Shown piece by piece: positions 34,320 to 40,037 of a DNA stretch of 40,037 nt (positions within the stretch are counted from its first letter, which is position 1; each line of letters starts with the position of its first letter). Source of the DNA: Xenococcaceae cyanobacterium MO_188.B32 (lineage in GTDB: Bacteria; Cyanobacteriota; Cyanobacteriia; Cyanobacteriales; Xenococcaceae). The notes beneath the pieces are model-generated. The model made no database searches. It saw nothing but the letters and a program-made list of their open reading frames with translations, and was not told the origin of the DNA. Where the stretch lies: the NCBI GenBank assembly GCA_030065635.1, contig JASJDJ010000039.1:1-40037 (forward strand). The letters are read 5' to 3'. Made by a program: the position numbers and the translations under genes.

Positions 34320-35498
34320 ATGAAAGTCTTAGCTGTAATTCCCTATCTTGCTTCTACTTATGGTGGTACTTCTAAAAGTGTCAAAGAACTAGCTCGAGAA
34401 GTAAGCAATCATAAAGTTTCTCTCGATTTAATTACAACTAATGCTGGCTATGCTCAAAATTTTACAATTCCTGTAAATACCTGGCTCAATGAAAAAAATT
34501 ATCGATTAAGATATTTCCCTTGTTGGCATCATAACGATTTTATAGTTAGTATTCCTTTAATTAGCTGGTTATTCAAACATATATCTCGATACGATTTGGT
34601 GCATACTAACACTATGTTTGCACCCTTAATTTCCATTACTCATAAGATATGTCAACTCAAAAAAATCCCTTATATTGTTACTCCTCACGGTATGTTAGAA
34701 CCCTGGGCATTATCTTATAAAGCCAGAAAAAAACAATATTATTACAATTTAGTAGAAAAAGCATCATTAGCAAAAGCTAAGGCTATTCAAACTTTAGCTA
34801 GTTCTGAAGCTAAAAATCTTCAATCTTTAGGATTCAAACAAACTATTGTCGTTCCCAATGGTATCGATACTCAAGAATACCAAGAACTGCCTACTCCAGA
34901 AATTTTCTACCAGCAATTTCCCCATACTCGCAATAAAACCTTAATTCTCTTTCTCGGTCGTATCGACCCCAAAAAAGGACTAGATTTGTTAGCTTCTGCT
35001 TTTGCTAGAGCTTATCGACAGTTTCCTAACATTCATCTTATTGTAGCCGGACCAGATAGTATCAACTTTTTTCCTACTGTGCGTAATTATTTTGTGGAAG
35101 CTGGCTGTATAGAGGCTGTTACTTTTACTGGAATGATTAAAGGCTCTCTCAAATATGCTGCTTTAGCTGCTGCCAAAGTTTATATAGCTCCTTCCTACTC
35201 TGAAGGTTTTAGTATGTCAATCTTAGAAGGAATGGTGTCAGGATTACCTTGCATTATTACTAAAGGGTGTAATTTTCCCGAGGCTGCAACAGCACAAGCT
35301 GCTCGTGTAGTAGATATGGAGCCAGAGGCAATAGCCTCTGCCTTAATAGAATGTTTGCAAAATCCCGATCGCGCTCGAGCAATGGGCGATCGCGCTCGTC
35401 AATTTATTTTAGATAATTATACTTGGGATAAAATAGCTGCCCAAATGAAAGAAGTTTATCAAGCTATTGCTGACAATCAGTCTATCCCCGTTCACTAG
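34320..35498 (+). CDS. GT4-family glycosyltransferase
   Basis: 392 residues, GT-B fold. VIPYLASTYGGTSKSVKELA, with its glycine-rich acceptor loop, opens it. YIVTPHGMLEPWALSYKARK, TIVVPNGIDTQEY, LILFLGRIDPKKGLDLLASA, and SEGFSMSILEGMVSGLPCII (EX7E) follow. PHGMLEPWAL is typical of a subgroup often found in exopolysaccharide clusters. It is the last gene of the long + strand block and is followed by a strong terminator. Confidence 0.86.
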   Translation: MKVLAVIPYLASTYGGTSKSVKELAREVSNHKVSLDLITTNAGYAQNFTIPVNTWLNEKNYRLRYFPCWHHNDFIVSIPLISWLFKHISRYDLVHTNTMFAPLISITHKICQLKKIPYIVTPHGMLEPWALSYKARKKQYYYNLVEKASLAKAKAIQTLASSEAKNLQSLGFKQTIVVPNGIDTQEYQELPTPEIFYQQFPHTRNKTLILFLGRIDPKKGLDLLASAFARAYRQFPNIHLIVAGPDSINFFPTVRNYFVEAGCIEAVTFTGMIKGSLKYAALAAAKVYIAPSYSEGFSMSILEGMVSGLPCIITKGCNFPEAATAQAARVVDMEPEAIASALIECLQNPDRARAMGDRARQFILDNYTWDKIAAQMKEVYQAIADNQSIPVH

Positions 35499-35538
35499 AA
35501 TCAAGAAGATCGATTGTACTCATAATATTTTGCTACGG

Positions 35539-35579
35539 GAACTTAATTTTAATAAGTTAAGTTCTTTTTGCTTTTTTTG
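35539..35579 (+). terminator. Rho-independent terminator closing the polysaccharide block
   Basis: GAACTTAA at 35539-35546 pairs with TTAAGTTC at 35557-35564 and is followed by TTTTTGCTTTTTTT. No other strong terminator is visible between 4949 and here, so the block may be one or a few long transcripts. Confidence 0.8.
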
Positions 35580-35731
35580 TTATTGTTTTTTTCTATCTAA
35601 AAAAATATAAGTTTAAAAATATAAGTTTATATTTCTTATAGATCTGGGAAACATGGGAGTAAGCCCTCATATTTTCTGAGAGATAAAGATCGTTAAAAGA
35701 CAACTACGATTGTAGTTGAATTAAAACAAGT

Positions 35732-36298
35732 ATGACTACTTTTATTTTTAAACATCGATTTATTTTATTGTCATTAATTAGCTTAATTATTTTTTCTTTA
35801 ATTGTAATTCCTCTAAGATTGGCGATCGCTCAATATCAAGCACCGTACCCCCAAGCAATTCTGACTCTTGGTGGTAGTCCAGATCGAGAAACCTTTACCG
35901 CCCAATTTGCCAAAATCAATCCTTCTTTAGAAATCTGGGTTTCTAGTGGAATTTCCAATGAACAAGCGTGGCAAATTTTCCGAACGGCAGACATTGCTGA
36001 GGAGCGGGTACATTTAGACCGTCGTGCTACAGATACGGTAACTAACTTTACTACTCTAGTTGACGATTTTAAACAAAAAGATATCAAGCATCTTTATTTG
36101 ATTACATCTAGTTTTCATATGCCTAGATCGGTCGCGATCGCGATGATAGTTTTAGGTAGTCAAGGTATTACTTTTACCTCTATTCCTATTCCTTCTAAAG
36201 AAAAACCCGAACCTACAATAGAAATTCTGAGAGATAGCTTGCGAGCATTGTTTTGGCTATTCACCAGACATACTGGAGCGAGTCTTAAACATAGATAG
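35732..36298 (+). CDS. YdcF family (DUF218) membrane-anchored protein
   Basis: 188 residues. One N-terminal membrane anchor (about 10-32) is followed by a YdcF/SanA-type domain: AILTLGGSPDRETFTAQF, EIWVSSGISNEQAW, VHLDRRATDTVTNFTTLVDD and LYLITSSFHMPRSVAIA. The conserved Gly, Asp/Glu and His-x-x-R residues of this domain are present. The family is linked to envelope integrity and may hydrolyse or bind nucleotide-like ligands, but no reaction is established here. The gene is separated from the polysaccharide block by the terminator, and ends 3 bases from the convergent hydrolase gene. Confidence 0.82.
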   Translation: MTTFIFKHRFILLSLISLIIFSLIVIPLRLAIAQYQAPYPQAILTLGGSPDRETFTAQFAKINPSLEIWVSSGISNEQAWQIFRTADIAEERVHLDRRATDTVTNFTTLVDDFKQKDIKHLYLITSSFHMPRSVAIAMIVLGSQGITFTSIPIPSKEKPEPTIEILRDSLRALFWLFTRHTGASLKHR

Positions 36299-36301
36299 GG
36301 C

Positions 36302-37180
36302 TTAGGAATTGGGGATTAAAAATTCTCTGAGACTTGAGTAAGTAATGTTTGGAGCTTCTTCGGGCAAAAAATGACCACAGTCAAGTGCTTTGCCAGTAAC
36401 ATTAACTGCTCTTTTGCGCCAGCTTGCTAAAACATCATATTTCTTGCCAATAATACCCCTACTGCCCCAAAGTACTAGCAAAGGACAAGTTATTTTTTGC
36501 TCTAAATCTCGTTCATCATGCACGAGATCGATCGTAGCCGAGGCACGATAATCTTCACAAGTACCGTGAATAACCGCAGGGTCTCTAAAACAGCGTAAAT
36601 ATTCAGCTAAAGCTTCGGGAGTAAAAGCATCTGGTATTTTGCTCCAGTTGTTTAAACAAGTGCGTAAAAAATATTCTGGATCTGCGCCAATTAATTTTTC
36701 GGGCAACGGGAAAGGTTGAATGAGAAAAAACCAATGATAGTAAGCAGTAGCAAATTCTCGATCGGCTGTAGTATATAACTCATAGGTAGGAACAATATCT
36801 AATACAGCTAACTTTTTCACTTTTTGAGGACGATCGAGAGTTAAACGATGGGCTACTCTACCACCGCGGTCGTGTCCAACTAAATAAAATTCTTCATAGC
36901 CTAGTTGAGACATTACCTCTACTTGGTCTCGAGCAACAACTCTTTTAGCATAGTTACTAGAATCTGCTGCACCTTGGGGTTTAGAACTATCTCCGTAACC
37001 CCGTAAATCTGTAGCAATAACTGTAAAATCTCGTGCTAAAAGATCGACAATTTTATGCCACATAAAATAAGTTTGTGGATAACCGTGGAGTAGCAATAAA
37101 GGCTCTCCTTTTCCACCTATTACTGTCTTAATTGCAGCTTGACTAGTTTGAACAATTGTCGATTCAAAATTAGTAAACAT
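36302..37180 (-). CDS. Alpha/beta hydrolase with fluoroacetate/haloacetate dehalogenase residue set
   Basis: 292 residues of the alpha/beta hydrolase fold. The oxyanion strand is LLHGYPQT (31-37). Nucleophile Asp104 lies in GHDRGGR with Arg105 and Arg108. Asp128 (AVLDIVPT) and His270 (DCGHFLPEE) complete the triad. His149-Trp150 and Tyr211 match the halide/fluoride-binding residues known from fluoroacetate dehalogenases (Asp110, Arg111, Arg114, Asp134, His155, Trp156, Tyr219, His280 in the Rhodopseudomonas enzyme). An Asp nucleophile means a haloalkane/haloacetate dehalogenase or epoxide hydrolase rather than an esterase. Natural substrate unknown. It is convergent with the YdcF-like gene. 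Confidence 0.8.
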   Translation of the reverse strand: MFTNFESTIVQTSQAAIKTVIGGKGEPLLLLHGYPQTYFMWHKIVDLLARDFTVIATDLRGYGDSSKPQGAADSSNYAKRVVARDQVEVMSQLGYEEFYLVGHDRGGRVAHRLTLDRPQKVKKLAVLDIVPTYELYTTADREFATAYYHWFFLIQPFPLPEKLIGADPEYFLRTCLNNWSKIPDAFTPEALAEYLRCFRDPAVIHGTCEDYRASATIDLVHDERDLEQKITCPLLVLWGSRGIIGKKYDVLASWRKRAVNVTGKALDCGHFLPEEAPNITYSSLREFLIPNS

Positions 37181-37212
37181 ACTATTTGTAAGTGACCTTC
37201 GGTATCCCGCTT

Positions 37213-37228
37213 CGCGTACGCGTACGCG
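37213..37228. repeat. CGCGTACG tandem palindrome
   Basis: CGCGTACGCGTACGCG is a perfect 16-bp palindrome made of tandem CGTACG/GCGTAC units. It stands out in an AT-rich spacer upstream of the divergent-facing hydrolase start. It is preceded by CCCGCTTCG. Such islands are common repeat cores in cyanobacteria. Confidence 0.6.
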
Positions 37229-37660
37229 TAAGGAGTTCGGAGTTAATGCTTATCCCAAAAATGTTGAATTTGCAGTTTCCTAACTCCAAATTCAGTAAAA
37301 ATAACTACAATTTATATTAAGCAAGTAAAAAATACGTATTTACACTGGTTATTTATAGTTGGGGATTGATTAAAACTAAAAAGACAAATCCTACTACTCT
37401 TATACCAAATTGCTAGATGCTTGTTGTCAATAAATTATTGTCAGGGCTATTACCTAAAGGATGTACCAATATTAGCAAAGTGGAAAACCCAGAAGGCTAA
37501 TTATTCCTACAAAAATTTTTGGCAACCAAAAAACAAATTGGTATTAATTACTGGTAAAAGTCAATTTACTAGCTATCGAAGCCGAAGAGCCAACTCTAAA
37601 CTTACGTTGAGGAAGGGTTTTTTCCAATCCCGTCAAATAAATATATTTCTCCTAATTTTA

Positions 37661-37698
37661 AGTCCAGCCAAGGTCTTTAGCTGGACTGTTTATTTTTT
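37661..37698 (+). terminator. Rho-independent terminator, probably for an unannotated + strand transcript
   Basis: AGTCCAGC at 37661-37668 pairs perfectly with GCTGGACT at 37680-37687, and GTTTATTTTTT follows on the + strand. On the minus strand the following bases (TAAAATTAGG) are a weak tail, so the hairpin serves folE less well. No + strand gene upstream needs it, apart from a possible small RNA. Confidence 0.6.
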
Positions 37699-37732
37699 AA
37701 AATTTGAGGGAGTTAACAAAAAAACTATTAAC

Positions 37733-38473
37733 TTAGAGGAAACTGGGTTGATGGCGAATTAAGTTTAAAAATTCTTCGCGAGTCTTTTGATCTTCTTGGA
37801 ATACTCCAACCATAGCACTAGTGACTGTCCAAGAGCCTGGTTTTTGTACACCGCGCATAACCATACACATATGAGTTGCTTCCATAACTACTGCAACTCC
37901 TTTTGGTTCTAATACTTCTTGAATGGCTTCGGCAACTTGACGAGTGAGACGTTCTTGTACTTGTAAACGACGAGCATACATTTCCACAATTCGGGCTAAT
38001 TTACTCAAACCAACTACTTTTTGATTGGGAATATAGGCAACGTGCGCTCTCCCCATAAAAGGTAACATATGGTGTTCGCACAGGCTGAAGAAATCAATAT
38101 CTCTCACCAGTACCATTTCGTTATGCCCTTCATCAAAAATAGCACCATTGACAATTTTTTCTAAGGATTGGCTGTATCCTTGGGTCAAAAATTGCATTGC
38201 CTCTGCAACTCTTTTGGGAGTTTTAAGTAGTCCTTCTCTCTCTGGATCTTCTCCTACACTTGTGAGCATCGTCTTGACAGCGTCCATCATCTGTTCTTTA
38301 TCTGTTGCTAAATCTGTATGGACTTCTGCTTGCTGACCATTGTGAGTATTGCGATCGGGTCTGCTAGAAATTTGTTCTTTGATTTTGGACTGATATCCAC
38401 TGGTTGTGTTTAGCATTACAGATTGAGAAGTACTAGAACCGTTAGAAGAACCATTAGAAGAAACTGTTGTCAT
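37733..38473 (-). CDS. folE: GTP cyclohydrolase I
   Basis: 246 residues. It converts GTP to 7,8-dihydroneopterin triphosphate, the first step to folate and tetrahydropterins. The zinc ligands are Cys132 and His135 in LCEHHMLPF and Cys203 in [24 protein letters not shown] (75-90) and [20 protein letters not shown] (155-174) are typical. The first 55 residues are Ser/Asn-rich and not conserved. An in-frame extension to 38614 exists, but its 47 extra codons come from the GC-rich repeat region, so I start at 38473. No strong ribosome-binding site is visible. Confidence 0.92.
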   Translation of the reverse strand: MTTVSSNGSSNGSSTSQSVMLNTTSGYQSKIKEQISSRPDRNTHNGQQAEVHTDLATDKEQMMDAVKTMLTSVGEDPEREGLLKTPKRVAEAMQFLTQGYSQSLEKIVNGAIFDEGHNEMVLVRDIDFFSLCEHHMLPFMGRAHVAYIPNQKVVGLSKLARIVEMYARRLQVQERLTRQVAEAIQEVLEPKGVAVVMEATHMCMVMRGVQKPGSWTVTSAMVGVFQEDQKTREEFLNLIRHQPSFL

Positions 38474-38541
38474 AATAAAAACTGTGAGTAAAACTCTTGC
38501 CTCATATAATTCGATAAAATTGACCGGGGAACGCCGAGCAC

Positions 38542-38642
38542 CGCAGGCACCGGAGGGGCTGTCTTCTGAGGACACCTCAGACGGGGGTCTTGAATTGGCG
38601 ACGCAGGTTCGCAAGGGGCTGTCTGCCGAGGAAACCTCGGCA
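38542..38642. repeat. Degenerate 60-bp tandem repeat with stem-loops
   Basis: CGCAGG at 38542 and 38602, and GGGGCTGTCT at 38555 and 38615, are each exactly 60 bp apart. Each unit ends in a hairpin: CTGAGG-ACA-CCTCAG at 38566-38580 and TGCCGAGG-AAA-CCTCGGCA at 38624-38642. The stem sequences differ but stay paired, so the structure is conserved while the sequence changes. Confidence 0.65.
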
Positions 38643-38686
38643 GTTTATACGCCCCGCCAACCGCCCCCTCAAGTTTATACGCCCCG
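38643..38686. repeat. GTTTATACGCCCCG direct repeat
   Basis: GTTTATACGCCCCG occurs at 38643-38656 and again at 38673-38686, exactly 30 bp apart. The reverse complement lies at 40002-40015. In both places it sits next to a GAGG/CCTC hairpin, so hairpin plus motif is one repeat unit. Confidence 0.65.
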
Positions 38687-38806
38687 TTCGTTAAAAGGCG
38701 GTGTAACGGTGACGAAATACTGGAGAACACTATAAAAAAGTGCGGTAAAGCTGGCTAGAAAATACTATCAGTGAATTTAGACTGATTTTCTGCTCAGTTT
38801 TACTCT

Positions 38807-39535
38807 CTACAAAGCCCCTCCACTGGGCATAACTGTCATCTCTTCTATGACTGCTTGTGTTGGTAGGAGTGCAGCATGAAGAATAGATTGAGCCACAATT
38901 TCTGGAGTTAACATTGCCTCTCGATTAAAATCTGCTTGAACTGTATCTGTATCCCAAAGGGAAGTATTGACAGCACCAGAAGCAATATTAACTACACGAA
39001 TACCGTTAGCTCTTTCTTCTACTGCTAGATTTTTACCCAATGCCACTAGGGCAGCTTTGCTAACGCCGTAAGCCCCCCAGTCGGGAAAGGCATTATAAGC
39101 TGCAATGGAAGCTACATTAATAATTGTTCCTGTAGCTCGATCGCGCATTTGAGGTAATACTCCCTGAACACACTGAAAGACGCTAGTTAGATTTAGATTA
39201 AGAATTTGCTGCCAATCGGCTAGAGAAGTTTTTGCTAGTGGGTTAGTATAGCCCATTCCTGCATTGTTAACAAGAATGTCGATCGGACCGAATTCTGTCG
39301 CGATCGCTGCGATCTTTTCTCTAACTGTTTCGATGCGAGCTAAATCTACTGGATAGGCTTTGGCTTCTACCCCCTCCTCGATGGCAGCCTGTTCTACTGC
39401 TGTTAATTTATCCAGAGAACGACTGAGTAGAGCAACGTTAATTCCAGCTTTAGCAAAAGTGAAGGCTGTTGCTTTACCAATGCCACTACTAGCTCCTGTT
39501 ATTATTGCTCTGAGTTGACTTGGGGGTAGATTCAT
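38807..39535 (-). CDS. SDR-family NAD(P)-dependent oxidoreductase
   Basis: A 242-residue classical short-chain dehydrogenase. The cofactor loop is TGASSGIG (13-20), followed by NNAG (90-93) and the catalytic Ser143, Tyr156 and Lys160 (YGVSK). LLSRS after the second strand suggests NADP(H) preference. The C-terminal region has VNIASGAVNTSLWDTD. Substrate not predictable; the family acts on many alcohols and ketones. It runs in the same direction as folE but is separated by the repeat region. The start at 39535 fits the normal N-terminus. Confidence 0.88.
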   Translation of the reverse strand: MNLPPSQLRAIITGASSGIGKATAFTFAKAGINVALLSRSLDKLTAVEQAAIEEGVEAKAYPVDLARIETVREKIAAIATEFGPIDILVNNAGMGYTNPLAKTSLADWQQILNLNLTSVFQCVQGVLPQMRDRATGTIINVASIAAYNAFPDWGAYGVSKAALVALGKNLAVEERANGIRVVNIASGAVNTSLWDTDTVQADFNREAMLTPEIVAQSILHAALLPTQAVIEEMTVMPSGGAL

Positions 39536-40037
39536 AAGATTTGGCTAAAAATTTAGTACGAATTTTTCTGTCTGGGTGAGTTTTTGTCGCATTAAAATAA
39601 GGTGATAGAGCTAAAAGTCTTTTGTCAACTCAACTATCACTATTTACTTCACAACAGCTATAGGACTGCCGATGAAAATTGATATTTAATACAACAAGTA
39701 TTTTTTAGATTGGCTCAATGGCTCTACCATTAATAGTCTTACTAAAAAGTTAATCTTTAAAGATAGTAGGTATATTTGTAAACCCTCACCAATTCATAGA
39801 AATTAGTACATACAAGTAATTGTTACAAAATGTTACCCGATCAATTATAGCATTCTCATAATCTTAATTTAAGTTTTCTGGAAAACTAAAGAGGAAAAAT
39901 AGACAATATTTAACTCAATCGGACGGGAAGTCCCCCGTCTAAAAAGCGAGTGGGATGTATCGAGCCGAAGGCGAGTACCCACGAAGCTTTTAGCGGTGGG
40001 ACGGGGCGTATAAACATCTGAGGTTTCCTCAGATGAC
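39536..40037. other. Intergenic region, structured at its end
   Basis: 39536-39910 is AT-rich with no gene or clear signal. From about 39920 to the window end it becomes GC-rich and highly self-complementary (listed separately). A gene may begin beyond the window. Confidence 0.5.
39920..40037. repeat. GC-rich structured element, possible transposon end or structured RNA
   Basis: Hairpin GACGGG/CCCGTC at 39922-39939. GTGGG at 39950-39954 pairs with CCCAC at 39978-39982 around a small GCC-GAA-GGC hairpin. The same CCCAC can pair with GTGGG at 39996-40000, and CCCCGT at 39933-39938 with ACGGGG at 40001-40006. A perfect 9-bp stem (CATCTGAGG-TTT-CCTCAGATG) lies at 40015-40035. It shares GGGGCGTATAAAC with the 38.6-kb repeats in inverted orientation. 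It could be an IS200/IS605-like end, a MITE or a repeat-derived RNA. The element may continue beyond the window. Confidence 0.5.

Larger units (their letters stand above)
37181..37732. other. 552-bp intergenic region without a supported gene
   Basis: It holds a CGCGTACG palindrome at 37213-37228 and an intrinsic terminator at 37661-37698. A 113-codon + strand frame at 37421-37762 has low-complexity, Lys/Asn-rich composition and no ribosome-binding site. I do not accept it as a gene. A small RNA ending at the terminator is possible. Confidence 0.5.
38474..38806. other. Intergenic region dominated by GC-rich repeats
   Basis: No gene. 38521-38700 is strikingly GC-rich compared with its surroundings and is built of repeats (listed separately). 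The rest is ordinary AT-rich spacer in front of folE and behind the SDR gene. Confidence 0.6.

Noticed and set aside
37421-37762. 113-codon + strand frame between the hydrolase and folE
   Set aside because: Biased Lys/Asn/Ser composition, no ribosome-binding site, and it runs through a terminator hairpin and into the end of folE.
38474-38614. N-terminal extension of GTP cyclohydrolase I by 47 codons
   Set aside because: The extra codons are the reverse strand of the GC-rich repeat region and share nothing with the family. The ATG at 38473 gives a normal cyanobacterial FolE.
38542-38686. CRISPR array
   Set aside because: Only two units, with no uniform spacers and no cas genes. Hairpin-rich intergenic repeats explain it better.
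38470-38735. Two overlapping frames of about 85 codons on opposite strands
   Set aside because: They are open only because the GC-rich repeats lack stops. No conserved motif or ribosome-binding site is seen.
1-40037. tRNA, rRNA or tmRNA genes
   Set aside because: I looked for conserved tRNA arm patterns and rRNA blocks by eye and found none. A covariance-model scan would be decisive.

Overview
The window looks like a chromosomal segment of a low-GC cyanobacterium. Three things point there: many HIP1-type GCGATCGC/GATCG sites, a cyanoexosortase A module with a cyanobacterial PFE-type C-terminal sorting signal, and HpsJ-like proteins. The repeat-rich, AT-rich style would fit a Pleurocapsales/Chroococcales-like lineage, but that is a guess.

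Layout. 1-328: a 134-bp MITE-like element with 17-bp terminal inverted repeats. 329-4716: a protein-sorting island. Two paralogous HpsJ-like membrane proteins flank a secreted PFE-CTERM protein (own promoter and terminator), a cyanoexosortase A and its EpsI-like partner. 4949-35498: one long block of genes, all on the + strand, for a surface polysaccharide. It starts with a Wzc-type co-polymerase/tyrosine kinase and a Wzm/Wzt ABC exporter whose Wzt carries a C-terminal substrate-binding domain. It continues with methyltransferases, a three-domain protein (GT8-like + methyltransferase + pyruvyl-transferase-like), a CMP-nonulosonate synthetase, a four-module NeuB fusion, a GT-B transferase with an HP motif, a WbsX/GH99-like protein, GT2, GT4 and GT10 glycosyltransferases, a Wzy-like polymerase and a sulfotransferase. 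A strong intrinsic terminator at 35539 closes the block. One FkbM methyltransferase in it (21813-22462) is broken by an internal deletion and frame change. 35732-39535: ordinary genes (YdcF-like, an alpha/beta hydrolase with the fluoroacetate-dehalogenase residue set, folE, an SDR), separated by repeat-rich intergenic DNA. 38521-38700 and 39920-40037 share an inverted GC-rich palindromic repeat family.

How the genes work together (inference). The glycosyltransferases build a complex glycan containing a nonulosonic (sialic-acid-like) sugar. It is decorated by methyl, sulfate and possibly pyruvate groups, and exported by Wzm/Wzt with Wzc. The exosortase island would process a PFE-CTERM surface protein, as expected from the known association of exosortases with exopolysaccharide loci. 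No flippase (Wzx), priming transferase, Wza-type porin or nonulosonate-precursor enzymes (NeuC/LegG type) are in the window, so the pathway must be completed elsewhere.
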